A stretch of 64,000 nucleotides of DNA, taken from contig NZ_CVLB01000001.1 in NCBI RefSeq assembly GCF_001049755.1, forward strand, positions 1,630,995 to 1,694,994. The letters are read 5' to 3'. The stretch comes from Brachyspira suanatina. GTDB taxonomy: Bacteria; Spirochaetota; Brachyspiria; Brachyspirales; Brachyspiraceae. Below are positions 26,998 through 36,500 of the stretch, piece by piece (position 1 is the stretch's first letter; each line of letters begins with the position of its first letter). The notes under the pieces were generated by a model. It was given only the letters and a program-made list of their open reading frames with translations, searched no databases and was not told where the DNA came from. The position numbers were made by a program, and so were the translations under genes.

Positions 26998-27465
26998 TTA
27001 ATTCAAAGCCTTATTTCTCATTAATACCAAAGCTAAATCATAAATTCCATTTTCTTCATTACTGTACAATGAATAATATATTCCATTGACATTCCAATAT
27101 GCTATATATTCTTTTTTATCATTACTTTGTATTGTTATTTCAATATTTGTTTCTTCATCAATATTTTTTCTCTCTTCTTTAAGATTATTATAAAATACTA
27201 ATAAATCATTTAAATTCTTTGAAGCTCTGTAATAATAGTTAATATTATTATAATCGAAATTAGACTCTGCAATAGTTTTATTAACAATAGCATATTTAAC
27301 ATTCATAGCATGTTCAGGAACAGGCACACAGTATCCTAAAACAGCAAAAGATTTTGTAGAGTCCACCGGTACAATATCAAACTTTTCACTATCATTTTTA
27401 TTATCAGAGCATGATATTAATAATGTAATAAATAAAATTAAAAATAATGATTTTATAAAATTCAT
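26998..27465 (-). CDS. Small lipoprotein of unknown function
   Basis: A 155-residue lipoprotein. The signal reads LFLILFITLLISC, a good lipobox with Cys near 19, followed by a flexible DNKNDSEK linker. The mature part (about 120 residues) shows no domain that I recognise. It lies downstream of and on the same strand as the peptide-permease genes, about 57 bases after where their operon would begin reading from 27523, in reverse order, so it may be transcribed with them and could aid solute capture, but nothing in the sequence proves this. Confidence 0.7.
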   Translation of the reverse strand: MNFIKSLFLILFITLLISCSDNKNDSEKFDIVPVDSTKSFAVLGYCVPVPEHAMNVKYAIVNKTIAESNFDYNNINYYYRASKNLNDLLVFYNNLKEERKNIDEETNIEITIQSNDKKEYIAYWNVNGIYYSLYSNEENGIYDLALVLMRNKALN

Positions 27466-27522
27466 AATTATCCTTATATTAAATATCTAATTAAGATTAA
27501 ATCATATTCAATAAAAAATCAA

Positions 27523-28941
27523 TTATCTGCTTCTAAGTTTAGGGTGAAGTATCTTATCCAAAGCAAAACCTAAAAATGCAAATGACATACCCAAAATAGC
27601 AATTAAAATTCCCGGAGGTATTATCCACCACCAAAGGCCTGAAAGAACAGCAGAACCCTTCATAGCATCATGCAGAATCTGTCCCCAAGTAACTATAGAA
27701 GCATCTCCAAGTCCAAGCAATGATAAAGAAGATTCATAAACTATAGCAGAAGGTACAGCCAAAGCCATAGAAGCAAATGAGAAAGGCAAAAGCAATGGTG
27801 CTAAATGATTAAATATTATTCTGAAATGTCCTGCCCCTATTGTGCGTGCTGCCTCGATATAGGTTTCTTCTTTGAGCTGCATAGCCATAGAACGAACCGT
27901 CATAACTGAACCAGTCCAAGAGAAAAATATCATCATTGTAATCATGGTCCATATACTAGGCTTGAATATTGCACTCATAACTATCATAACAGGAAGTACA
28001 GGTATTCCTATAAATATTTGATAAATAAACTGCATAGTATTATCAACAAATCCTCCGAAATATGCAGAAACTATTCCATACATTACACCTATTATAACAG
28101 ATATAAAGCTTGTAGCTATTCCTATAAATAATGCCCATTTAAGTCCTGATACCAAACCTGAAAATATATCTCTTTTCATATTATCAGTACCCATTATACC
28201 TGACATAGAGCCCACCAATACCATATAAGGATCTTCAAAGCTGGCATTATCTCCTGAAAATTTACCGCTCACTTCAAATTTATAAACACCTTTCAATGCT
28301 TGAAAATTTTTAGCCATATCATCTTTTTTTGTATTAAAAAGTATTTTCATAGGATTGGTTGTAAGAGTGTCAATCTGCCTTGCTAATATTCTAGGAACTG
28401 ACTCTCTGTAAAACCTGAATATTCTATTTTTTGAATCATTGAATGATGATATTCTTAAATCTCCGTTTATATTATGTAAACTATCAGAAAGCGTAATTAC
28501 TGCCCCATCAGGTCTTGTAACATTCCATATTAGTCCTGTAGAGCCGTTAACGTTAGCATGAAAAATTAAATCCACTGGAGCTTTATCAAATTTATAATCA
28601 TATTCAAATATTGCTTTATAATTTAATTCTCCATCAATATAGTTAGTTTCAACACTTATAGGCTTTATATCTGTTGTGATAGCTGATTTTTCTTGCTGAA
28701 AAAAATTAAGCCATTCAGGAGCAGCCGAAGCGGGATTATCCTGCCAGTAAGTTATATCTCTCCATCTTTTTGGAGCTTCTTTATAAGTTAAAAGCAAAGG
28801 CTCTAATAATGATACCATAATAGCCAAAACAAGTATGCATAAACCTACAACACCTGTTTTATCTTTTTTAAACTCATCAAAAAATTCTATTAGAGGAGCA
28901 AGTTTTTTCTTAATATTGATTTTATTAACAGCTTTATCCAT
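27523..28941 (-). CDS. ABC transporter permease, DppC/OppC type, with large extra domain
   Basis: A 472-residue inner-membrane permease. A first membrane helix (about residues 33-52) is followed by about 190 extracytoplasmic residues, then five helices (from about 262) with the EAA loop EAARTIGAGHFRIIFNHLAPLLLP that docks the ATPase. The fold is DppC/OppC, whose usual length is about 300, so the insertion is striking. Its start codon shares one base with the stop of the upstream permease (TAATG), with GGAGG just before. No substrate-binding protein or ATPase is adjacent. Substrate is probably a peptide or similar solute, but unproven. Confidence 0.88.
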   Translation of the reverse strand: MDKAVNKINIKKKLAPLIEFFDEFKKDKTGVVGLCILVLAIMVSLLEPLLLTYKEAPKRWRDITYWQDNPASAAPEWLNFFQQEKSAITTDIKPISVETNYIDGELNYKAIFEYDYKFDKAPVDLIFHANVNGSTGLIWNVTRPDGAVITLSDSLHNINGDLRISSFNDSKNRIFRFYRESVPRILARQIDTLTTNPMKILFNTKKDDMAKNFQALKGVYKFEVSGKFSGDNASFEDPYMVLVGSMSGIMGTDNMKRDIFSGLVSGLKWALFIGIATSFISVIIGVMYGIVSAYFGGFVDNTMQFIYQIFIGIPVLPVMIVMSAIFKPSIWTMITMMIFFSWTGSVMTVRSMAMQLKEETYIEAARTIGAGHFRIIFNHLAPLLLPFSFASMALAVPSAIVYESSLSLLGLGDASIVTWGQILHDAMKGSAVLSGLWWWIIPPGILIAILGMSFAFLGFALDKILHPKLRSR

Positions 28942-29981
28942 TACATCTTGCCTCCAACTTTTATTCTAGGATCTAAGAATCCGTAAGATATATCAAGAAT
29001 CACTAATCCTAATTGATAAAGTGCGGTGGTTATAGCCAAATTACCCATTAATACTGGTATATCATTTTGCTGAACTGATATCCAATAAAGATTACCTAAA
29101 CCAGGCCAAGAGAATATACCCTCAAATATAATTGATCCTGCAATAGAACCAAACAAACCTAACAAAGTTATAGTAACTATTGGAGGAGCAGAACTTCTTA
29201 AAGTATGTCCAAGTAAAACAGACCTCTCTGATATTCCTCTTGCTCTTGCTGCCATTATATAATCTTCCTGCAATGTTGATAACACTATATTTCTTACAAC
29301 GAATGAAAGTCCCCAAAAACCTATTAATGTTAATGTAAGCAAAGGCAAAGACATATGCCATAACATATCCAAATAATACATTATACCTGTAGGTGTTGGT
29401 ATGGAATGCACTCCTCCAGATGGGAATAATTTAAACTTATAAACAAAAATCATTATAAGTATCATTGAAAGCCACCAAGTAGGCATACCGTAAACTATCA
29501 TAGTTATAATACTTGTACTTCTATCAAATAATCCTCCTGCCTTTCTTGCCTTTATAAGTCCTATTATCAAACCTATCATCATTTGTATAACTGATGCTGT
29601 TGTGAAAAGTATTATAGAACGAGGAAGCGCTTCTCCTATTATTTTTATTACATCTCTGTTGCCGTTTGAATCCATCATTATAGAAGATTTTCCGAATTGA
29701 AAAGTTATTGTATTAATTCCTCTTATGAATATTCTCTCTCCTATACTTCTATTAAGCCAATATATATCATAATAATATGCCCTTCTCTCTTTTATAAAAT
29801 TCTCCACATCTTCAGTACGCATATTACTAAGTCCTCTAACTTCAGCATTAATATTTTCTTCTATCTGTGCCTTGAGAGTTTTTTCACTGACAGTATTAAA
29901 TATAGCAGAAGACATAAACATAAGTATTATAAACATGATTATGCCTTTCAAAATTCTTTTAATAACAAAATAAGTAAACAT
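28941..29981 (-). CDS. ABC transporter permease, DppB/OppB type
   Basis: A 346-residue permease. N-terminal helix (about 10-30), a hydrophilic stretch, then five helices from about 115. The ATPase-docking loop reads YIMAARARGISERSVLLGHTLRSSAPP, typical of DppB/OppB and followed by the second-half loop FEGIFSWPGLGNL. It pairs with the downstream DppC-type gene, with overlapping stop and start codons, to form the membrane channel of a peptide-type importer. Cognate binding protein and ATPases must be encoded elsewhere. A clear promoter lies at 30000-30028. Confidence 0.9.
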   Translation of the reverse strand: MFTYFVIKRILKGIIMFIILMFMSSAIFNTVSEKTLKAQIEENINAEVRGLSNMRTEDVENFIKERRAYYYDIYWLNRSIGERIFIRGINTITFQFGKSSIMMDSNGNRDVIKIIGEALPRSIILFTTASVIQMMIGLIIGLIKARKAGGLFDRSTSIITMIVYGMPTWWLSMILIMIFVYKFKLFPSGGVHSIPTPTGIMYYLDMLWHMSLPLLTLTLIGFWGLSFVVRNIVLSTLQEDYIMAARARGISERSVLLGHTLRSSAPPIVTITLLGLFGSIAGSIIFEGIFSWPGLGNLYWISVQQNDIPVLMGNLAITTALYQLGLVILDISYGFLDPRIKVGGKM

Positions 29982-29999
29982 AATATAATCCTTTTAAGC

Positions 30000-30028
30000 A
30001 TTATACTAAAAATAATAAAAATTGTAAA
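30000..30028 (-). promoter_or_regulatory. Promoter for peptide permease operon
   Basis: Minus-strand TTTACA (30023-30028), 17-base spacer, TATAAT (30000-30005). Confidence 0.6.
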
Positions 30029-30079
30029 GTATTATTATATTAATTTAACTATGTTACTTCTTTAATAATTTTAAATGCT

Positions 30080-30161
30080 ACGCACGGTAAGCTTAATAAA
30101 AATATTAATTAAATTGCATTAAAAAATATCATCAATAATAAAAACAATATCAATCGTGCGT
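30080..30161. repeat. Intergenic inverted repeat
   Basis: ACGCACG (30080-30086) is repeated inverted as CGTGCGT (30155-30161), 68 bases apart. The 468-base gap 29982-30449 holds this pair, the permease promoter and the hairpin at 30268; the rest shows no gene. Confidence 0.35.
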
Positions 30162-30267
30162 TAAAGAATTTTTTAAATTTAATAAAAACTTGGCTGAGTA
30201 CTAAAATTTCTTATTCAGCAGTAAATATAAATAAAATATAATTACAAAATTAAGCTATAAAAAATAA

Positions 30268-30316
30268 AGGGCGGGGTATGTAATTAAGTTTTAAAACTTT
30301 ATTTCAATCCCACCCT
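30268..30316 (-). terminator. Large hairpin, likely terminator of cheW-rbfA-nrnA-rnhA operon
   Basis: On the minus strand AGGGTGGG pairs with CCCGCCCT (one T-G pair) around an inner palindrome AAGTTTTAAAACTT (30286-30299), then a T-rich run follows. It lies about 134 bases beyond rnhA. Confidence 0.5.
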
Positions 30317-30449
30317 ATTTTCTTATTAACTTATATTTAATTTTTAATTACTATTTCTTTTATTGCTTACTTAGAAAATATAATACCCACCCTAGATTTT
30401 TTTAAATTTAGAGGTTACTTACCGCCATAAAATAAATGATATTTAGATA

Positions 30450-30941
30450 TCAGCAATACTCAGTTTTTTCATTAAACGAAGCTGCCTTACCACTTTCAGT
30501 ATGCTCATCCATAAGAATATTAACTATTTCATCAGCACGATTATTTTCTTTATTAGTGGAATGTCCCTTAACTTTTATGAATTCTATATTATGCTTTTTA
30601 GAAAGTTCTATTAATTTTAACCAATATTCTTTATTTTCAACAGGCTTCTTATCGCTTTTTATCCAATTATTTTTCTGCCAAGAATATATCCATTTAGTCA
30701 TACCATTAACTAAATATGCACTGTCGCTATGAAGCTTGATATTATGAGAATGCTTTAATCTCTCGAGTGCCTTAATAGCCGCTTTCATTTCCATTCTGTT
30801 ATTTGTGGTATTATCTTCGCTTTCTCCAATCTCAAGACGAATATTATGCTTTTCACTTATAAGTATTGCAGCCCAAGCACCAAGCCCAGGATTACCTCTG
30901 CATCCGCCGTCTGTGTATATAATGATATTATCTTTTGTCAT
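30450..30941 (-). CDS. rnhA: Ribonuclease HI
   Basis: A 163-residue enzyme that cuts the RNA strand of RNA-DNA hybrids, removing primers and R-loops. The catalytic acids are all present: D11 in YTDGGCRGNPG, Glu in NNRMEMKAAI near 51, Asp in LHSDSAYLVNG near 74 and Asp in NNRADEIV near 136. Length is standard. It is the last gene of a four-gene run with cheW, rbfA and nrnA, 35 bases after nrnA. Cytoplasmic. Confidence 0.96.
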   Translation of the reverse strand: MTKDNIIIYTDGGCRGNPGLGAWAAILISEKHNIRLEIGESEDNTTNNRMEMKAAIKALERLKHSHNIKLHSDSAYLVNGMTKWIYSWQKNNWIKSDKKPVENKEYWLKLIELSKKHNIEFIKVKGHSTNKENNRADEIVNILMDEHTESGKAASFNEKTEYC

Positions 30942-30976
30942 GAATTTTTCTTATGTTTATCTGATATTATAACGAA

Positions 30977-31972
30977 TTATGAAGCTAATAAATCAATCAA
31001 TTTATCATTTATTTCTTTTACTAAATTTTCTTTAGTGTAATCTTTTTTTGATACAGTAAAACCTGATGCTTTAGGATGTCCTCCGCCTCCAAAACTTTCA
31101 GCAACCTCTCTAATATTTTTAGGACATCTGCTTCTAATACTAACTCTAAAACTATCTTCTCCCTCATGGATTATAAAACCAATTAATACATCATCCATCT
31201 GAATAATCGTATCAGAAGCACTAACAGCAAGCTCTTTCATATTAGTTCCGCAAATCTTGTCACCCAAACATATATATCCTATTTTATTTTTATCATCTAT
31301 CACCATAGTTCTGTATATTTCCATCAAAGCAGCTACATCATTTTTAGTATATCTCTTTCTAACAACATTTCCAAGATTTTCCTGTATGATTCCTACTTTC
31401 ATTAATTGAGAACCATAAAGCAAAGTTCTATCTGTTGTATTGCTGAATATAAAACTTCCTGTATCAGTACAAATACCGCAGTAAAGAAGTGTTGCTATAT
31501 TATGATCAAACTTTTCTAAATAATCTTGAAATATATCAACTATTATCTCGCAAGTAGCACCAGCAGTAGTATCATCATAAAACATAGTAACGCCATTAAT
31601 ATTTCTAACTTTATGATGATCTATAAATATTACTTCATTATACTCATTTAATATTTCAGAAATCCAACCTATCCTATCTATATCTCCTGAATCTAGCACA
31701 ACTAAAACATCTTTCTTAGGCAAAGTATTTTCATTAACTTCAAAAATCACTTTATCAACAAAAAGAACATTCTGCAAATCTCTCTGCCTCTTATCTGTAT
31801 TTACAACATAAGCATCTTTACCAAATATATTTTTAATGATTAAAGATAAACCAAGTCCTGAACATATACAATCGCAATCCGGATTTCTATGACCTGTAAT
31901 GGTAACACTTTCAGACTTTGAGAGCCTGTCTATTATTTCTTTTTTTGATACATTTAATTTATTATTTTCCAT
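30977..31972 (-). CDS. nrnA: DHH-family phosphoesterase, NrnA-type nanoRNase/pAp phosphatase
   Basis: A 331-residue DHH/DHHA1 enzyme. Motifs: GHRNPDCDC (about residue 27), VVLDSGD (about 92), the name motif FIDHHK (about 116) and the DHHA1 signature FGGGGHPKASGF near the C-terminus. NrnA degrades 2-5 base RNA fragments and dephosphorylates 3'-phosphoadenosine phosphate. A related RecJ exonuclease is much longer, and c-di-AMP GdpP has membrane helices, so NrnA fits best. It follows rbfA by 38 bases, an arrangement seen in many bacteria where nrnA-like genes follow rbfA. Confidence 0.9.
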   Translation of the reverse strand: MENNKLNVSKKEIIDRLSKSESVTITGHRNPDCDCICSGLGLSLIIKNIFGKDAYVVNTDKRQRDLQNVLFVDKVIFEVNENTLPKKDVLVVLDSGDIDRIGWISEILNEYNEVIFIDHHKVRNINGVTMFYDDTTAGATCEIIVDIFQDYLEKFDHNIATLLYCGICTDTGSFIFSNTTDRTLLYGSQLMKVGIIQENLGNVVRKRYTKNDVAALMEIYRTMVIDDKNKIGYICLGDKICGTNMKELAVSASDTIIQMDDVLIGFIIHEGEDSFRVSIRSRCPKNIREVAESFGGGGHPKASGFTVSKKDYTKENLVKEINDKLIDLLAS

Positions 31973-32010
31973 AGATTATTTATATTTAATTTATTGTTTT
32001 TATTATAAAA

Positions 32011-32379
32011 TTAATTTTCTTCAGGAATTTCTTCCGGTATATCCAAATTTTTTATATCAGTTAAAACTTTATTTGTTTCTATTAGATTTTTATCATAATG
32101 AAAAGTTAAATTTGGAACATACCTAATAGTAAGCTGTTTTTTGAGATAAGAAAATATTACACCTTTAGCACTATTAAGTCCGTTAAGAACTTCATTTTGC
32201 TTATCTTCATGCAAGCATACAAAATATACTTTGGCATTCTTTAAATCTTTAGCAGTATCTACTTTGGTGATAGTTACAAGATTATTTTTTATTCTAGGAT
32301 CTTCTATCTCTCTCATTATAATCATAGAGAGAGTCTGCTTAATATTTTCATTTACTCTAAGTATTCTATGTGAGGACAT
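32011..32379 (-). CDS. rbfA: Ribosome-binding factor A
   Basis: A 122-residue KH-like protein that helps mature the small ribosomal subunit. The start SHRILRVNENIKQTLSMIIMREIEDPRI is the classic RbfA opening; VTITKVDTAKDLKNAKVYF and YVPNLTFHYD complete the fold. Length normal. It is 20 bases downstream of cheW and 38 upstream of nrnA in a single transcript. Confidence 0.95.
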   Translation of the reverse strand: MSSHRILRVNENIKQTLSMIIMREIEDPRIKNNLVTITKVDTAKDLKNAKVYFVCLHEDKQNEVLNGLNSAKGVIFSYLKKQLTIRYVPNLTFHYDKNLIETNKVLTDIKNLDIPEEIPEEN

Positions 32380-32399
32380 AACAGTATTTACTTATTTTA

Positions 32400-32879
32400 T
32401 TATTTTACTATAGAATTATTAACAGCATTAGTCAAATCATCAAGCTCATCTTTAATGAATACTTTATCTATATCAACTAAAATAATCATTTGTTCATTAG
32501 CTTTAACTAAGCCCATTATATATCTGCTGTCTATTCCCACATGCATATCTATATCTTCTTGAATATTTTCGTTATTTATAGTAAGAACGTCTGATACAGA
32601 GTCAACAACCAAACCATATTTTTTATCGCCTATAGCTACAACTACAATTACGCAGTTTTCAGGATTCATAGGTTCATCAAAATGGAATCTTGCTCTTAAA
32701 TCTATAACAAGAATTATAGTACCTCTCAAATTAATAATACCTTTCAAATAATCAGGACAATTCGGAATTGGAGAAGGCTGCATAAAGTTTAATATTTCCT
32801 GAACTTTTAATATATCTATTCCGTATAATTCGTTATTTATCTTAAATACAAGTATTTGATTTGATATGGCACTGCTCAT
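32400..32879 (-). CDS. cheW: Chemotaxis adaptor CheW
   Basis: A 159-residue CheW-domain protein that links chemoreceptors to the kinase CheA. It shows LVFKINNELYGIDILKVQEI, the PNCPDYLKGIINLRGTIILVIDLR core and YIMGLVKANEQMIILVDI. It is the first gene of an operon with rbfA, nrnA and rnhA, so a chemotaxis protein shares a transcript with RNA-maturation genes. AAGGAG and a strong promoter precede it. Confidence 0.95.
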   Translation of the reverse strand: MSSAISNQILVFKINNELYGIDILKVQEILNFMQPSPIPNCPDYLKGIINLRGTIILVIDLRARFHFDEPMNPENCVIVVVAIGDKKYGLVVDSVSDVLTINNENIQEDIDMHVGIDSRYIMGLVKANEQMIILVDIDKVFIKDELDDLTNAVNNSIVK

Positions 32880-32905
32880 GTTATCTCCTTTAAATCATAT
32901 TAAGA

Positions 32906-32933
32906 ATTATAATATATAATGTACATAAGTCAA
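32906..32933 (-). promoter_or_regulatory. Promoter for cheW-rbfA-nrnA-rnhA operon
   Basis: Minus-strand TTGACT (32928-32933), 16-base spacer, TATAAT (32906-32911). The rest of the 271-base gap to 33152 is very AT-rich and shows no gene. Confidence 0.7.
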
Positions 32934-33151
32934 GTAATTTTATTATTCTTTTTATTCATTTTATACTATATTTAATAAAAATACAATCATATTTAAAATT
33001 AATATATCTTATTTTTATAGCCAAAATCGATTATATATAAATAATATTGATTAATTAATATATTTAATTTATAATACAAAAATACAGTTTCAATAAAAAT
33101 TATTAATCATTATTAACGATAATATTATTAACTATAACAAAAGAGAATTTT

Positions 33152-34222
33152 ATGGCTAAATTATTAATATCAAGCGACTTACATCTTAGCTTACAGGAAA
33201 AAGAATACTCACTTTCTGTACTAGATGAGATAATAGAATATGCAAAAGATTATGATGCTTTAATGCTTCTTGGCGACACTTTCAATACATTTGAAGATCT
33301 GCAAGGATTAAAAGATATATTTTCAAAAAAAGTGGAAGATTATCAAAAAGAAGTATATTTACTTAAAGGCAATCATGAAAACTTAAAAGCTAAAGGCATA
33401 ACATTAAATAAATTAAAATTTCCTGAAAATGTTATAGTCATAGAAGATATAAGCTTTTTTAATATTGACAACCTTGATATTATAGCACTTCCCTACAGTG
33501 AAAAATATATTATAGATAATGATATAAATAAAAAAATAGAAAGTTTAAATGCTGATAACAGAATAGTAATAGCTCATGGTATAGTTGAAGGCACATTGTG
33601 GGCTATAGAAGAAAATGAAGAGACTGCAAGCATCCCTATAGATATAATAAAAAAGATAGATCCAAATATAGCAATAGTAGGACATATACATAAACAAATG
33701 GAAGTTAATATTGAAAATATAGAAATAATATACACAGGTTCTGCTAGAGTTTGGAGAAGAAGCAAATCAGAAATGGGTATAAGAAGATGCTTAGCTATTG
33801 ATACTGCTAACAATTCTATAAAAAAAACATTTATAAATATAAAAAATGCCGGAGTATATAGAGTGTATGAAAGCAATATTTATAATATATCAAATATAGA
33901 ACAAAAAGCATCCGCTTGGGATATAAATGATATTATAGACATAAATATTTATGGAATAGCTGAAGATGAAAATGAACTTGATGAAAAAATAAATAATATA
34001 AAAAATAAATATTCAAAATATGTAAGAGATTTTAATATAAAAACTTCGGATATATTTTTGCTTGAAAATGCTTACAATGAAAGCATTATAAAAGAGTTTT
34101 TATCAATAGCAGATGAATATGAATTTAATACTAATAATGAAGAAGATTTAGAAATAGTTGAAATTGCAAAAAGAATAGGCATAGAAAAACTATATACCGC
34201 CTTACAAAATAATAAAAGATAA
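33152..34222 (+). CDS. SbcD/YhaO-like metallophosphoesterase (DNA repair nuclease)
   Basis: A 356-residue calcineurin-like phosphoesterase. Metal ligands: SSDLHL (D9, H11), LLGDTF (Asp near 42), KGNHE (Asn-His near 75), AHGIVEG and VGHIHKQ. This is the Mre11/SbcD type, a nuclease that works with a Rad50/SbcC-like ATPase on broken DNA ends. The partner gene begins 30 bases downstream. The C-terminal 120 residues are a helical capping region. Length is nearer to YhaO-type than classical SbcD (about 400). The Shine-Dalgarno is weak. Confidence 0.88.
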   Translation: MAKLLISSDLHLSLQEKEYSLSVLDEIIEYAKDYDALMLLGDTFNTFEDLQGLKDIFSKKVEDYQKEVYLLKGNHENLKAKGITLNKLKFPENVIVIEDISFFNIDNLDIIALPYSEKYIIDNDINKKIESLNADNRIVIAHGIVEGTLWAIEENEETASIPIDIIKKIDPNIAIVGHIHKQMEVNIENIEIIYTGSARVWRRSKSEMGIRRCLAIDTANNSIKKTFINIKNAGVYRVYESNIYNISNIEQKASAWDINDIIDINIYGIAEDENELDEKINNIKNKYSKYVRDFNIKTSDIFLLENAYNESIIKEFLSIADEYEFNTNNEEDLEIVEIAKRIGIEKLYTALQNNKR

Positions 34223-34252
34223 TAAAAAATAAATATTAAACGGAAAATTACA

Positions 34253-36412
34253 ATGATATTAAATTTAAATAAATTCGGAAAGTTTAAAAATAAATCTTTT
34301 GAAATATCTGATAATCTTACACTATTTTACGGAGAAAATGAATCAGGTAAAACTACTATATTTGATTCTTTGATGTTATTATTTTCAGAAAACAAAAAAA
34401 CTTCATCATTCGCAAAACAAATAAAATTACGATACGGCGATGATATAGATATAAATACAGAACCAGAAATAGATGAAAGTATAAAACTTCATCCTCAATC
34501 ATATAATAATTTATACTCTATAAGACAAAGCGAAATAATATTTGAAATGTCCGACAGTAAAAAAGATTCTAAAGATTGGGAAAGTGAGATAAAGAAAAAA
34601 TTATTTGCTTCAGATATAGATGTAGGCAAAATAATATCAGAAATAAAAGCTGAACATTCTGGAAAATCACAAACTGCAATACCTGCACAATTAAAAAATA
34701 CAAAATACAGAAATGAAGAAATAGAAGAAGAACTTAATGATTTATACAGTAAAGCTGATACAGAAGTTAATAAAAAAGATAAATTAAAAGAACTTGATGA
34801 ATTATTAAAAGAAAGCAATAATATTTTAAAAGAAAAAATTGATGAATACAATAAATTAAATGCTGTAAGAGAAGAAAAAAATAAAGCAAAAGAAAAAAAT
34901 CATTTATTAAATATCAATACAATGATACATGATTTTTATAAAAAGGATCAATTCATAAAAGAGAATATCAATTTAAGAGATGATCATTCAAAAACTATCA
35001 ATGCTCTAAGCGGAAAAATAGATGAAAGCGAAAATAAAATTTCATATTTAAAAGGAAAAATAGAATCTCTTCAAAAATCTTCAGAAGAAAAAAATAAAAC
35101 AGATTATCAAAGCATAATGCTTAGAATAGATAAAGCAATAAAAAAAATAGATGCTTTAAAAGAAAAAAATAATAAAATACCAAAGATAGTATTTTTGGCA
35201 GCTGTTGTTTTAGTATCAGCATTGCTTAGTTTATATTTCAAAAATCCGTATTGGTTTTTAATAATACTTCCTTCAATACCATTCTTACTCATCAAAGAAG
35301 GTAAAAATGATAAATCTATAAATGATATATTAGACTCTCTTCCTGAACTAGATATAAACTCTGACAATTTAGAACTATCCGCTTTAAAAGATATATTACT
35401 TAGAGAATTGGCAAAAATAGAATTAATACTTGAAAAAAATGATGATGAAGAATTAGAAAATTATAAAAAAGAATTGGAAGAAGCTGTAATTAATTTAGAA
35501 AATCATCAAAAAGAATTAAATAATTTCTTTAATAAACTAAATGTAAAAAACAAAGAAAATTATTATGAAATAAAAAGTAATTTTGATAATGTATACAAAA
35601 GCACTGAAGAATTATTTAAAAAACTAATGATAGAAGCAAAAAAATTCGGATTCAAAGATATAAAAACATTAGAAGCTAATTGTAATAGAATATTAAAAGA
35701 GCTTGATGAAAAAGGAGTCAATCCTGATGATTTTAATGAAATGGAAATGAAAGCATTAGAAAATAAATTAAGAGAATTAGAAAGAGAAATCAATTCTATA
35801 AAAGAAAATATGAATAAAGTTATATCTAATGCTTCATATATTCAGGGGGAGCTTAACAGCAGCGATGATGTTCACAAAGAAATAATAAATCTTGAGAGTG
35901 AGTTTGCAGAAAATAATGAAGAGATAAAAAATTTAAACAAAAGAAAAAAAGCATTAGAACTTCTTGAAAATATGCTTTCAAAAATAAATAAAAAAAATGA
36001 TGATATATTCAATTCTCTTTCAAACGATGCAGAACTTCTATATAATCATATAACAGGTAAAAGTCTATCTGATAATGGAATTTCAATGTCTGGATTCGAT
36101 AAAAATAAAATAATTGTAAAAGATAAGCAAAATGAAATGAGAAATGTAGAATTATTATCTTCTGCCACAAAAGATGCTGTTTATATAGCTATGCGTCTAT
36201 CTATACTTTCTAAAATACATGAAAAAGGAAGATTAATACTATTAGATGATCCATTTATAACATTTGATAATAAAAGAACAAAAGAAGCATTATCATTTAT
36301 AAGAGAATATTCAAAAAAATATAATATTCCTATAGCAATATTCACAAAAGATATATTCATAAGAGATATTATGAAAAATTATGAAGAAGCTATTATACAT
36401 GAATTATCTTAA
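34253..36412 (+). CDS. SbcC/Rad50-like AAA ATPase with membrane segments (YhaN-like)
   Basis: A 719-residue SMC-like ATPase. Walker A GENESGKTT (27-35), the signature-like region SATKDAVYIAMRLSIL and Walker B LILLDDPF with FITFD (about 661-672) are intact. Long coiled coils (about 150-300 and 375-600) flank a central hydrophobic part (about 309-348) able to form two membrane helices, instead of the zinc hook (CXXC) of Rad50. This layout is that of B. subtilis YhaN. With the metallophosphoesterase upstream it should form a membrane-associated DNA-end processing complex. Exact function is inferred. Confidence 0.85.
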   Translation: MILNLNKFGKFKNKSFEISDNLTLFYGENESGKTTIFDSLMLLFSENKKTSSFAKQIKLRYGDDIDINTEPEIDESIKLHPQSYNNLYSIRQSEIIFEMSDSKKDSKDWESEIKKKLFASDIDVGKIISEIKAEHSGKSQTAIPAQLKNTKYRNEEIEEELNDLYSKADTEVNKKDKLKELDELLKESNNILKEKIDEYNKLNAVREEKNKAKEKNHLLNINTMIHDFYKKDQFIKENINLRDDHSKTINALSGKIDESENKISYLKGKIESLQKSSEEKNKTDYQSIMLRIDKAIKKIDALKEKNNKIPKIVFLAAVVLVSALLSLYFKNPYWFLIILPSIPFLLIKEGKNDKSINDILDSLPELDINSDNLELSALKDILLRELAKIELILEKNDDEELENYKKELEEAVINLENHQKELNNFFNKLNVKNKENYYEIKSNFDNVYKSTEELFKKLMIEAKKFGFKDIKTLEANCNRILKELDEKGVNPDDFNEMEMKALENKLRELEREINSIKENMNKVISNASYIQGELNSSDDVHKEIINLESEFAENNEEIKNLNKRKKALELLENMLSKINKKNDDIFNSLSNDAELLYNHITGKSLSDNGISMSGFDKNKIIVKDKQNEMRNVELLSSATKDAVYIAMRLSILSKIHEKGRLILLDDPFITFDNKRTKEALSFIREYSKKYNIPIAIFTKDIFIRDIMKNYEEAIIHELS

Positions 36413-36436
36413 TCATATTTATTACCTTTCATAGTA

Positions 36437-36465
36437 TTGTATTTTTATTAATTTTTTTATAAAAT
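36437..36465 (+). promoter_or_regulatory. Promoter for NYN gene
   Basis: TTGTAT (36437-36442), 17-base spacer, TAAAAT (36460-36465). Confidence 0.45.
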
Positions 36466-36500
36466 ATATATAATAATCTTATACAAATATCGGCGGAATT

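Noticed and set aside
29122-29361. 79-codon minus frame inside the DppB-type permease
   Set aside because: Different reading frame of a permease gene with conserved motifs.
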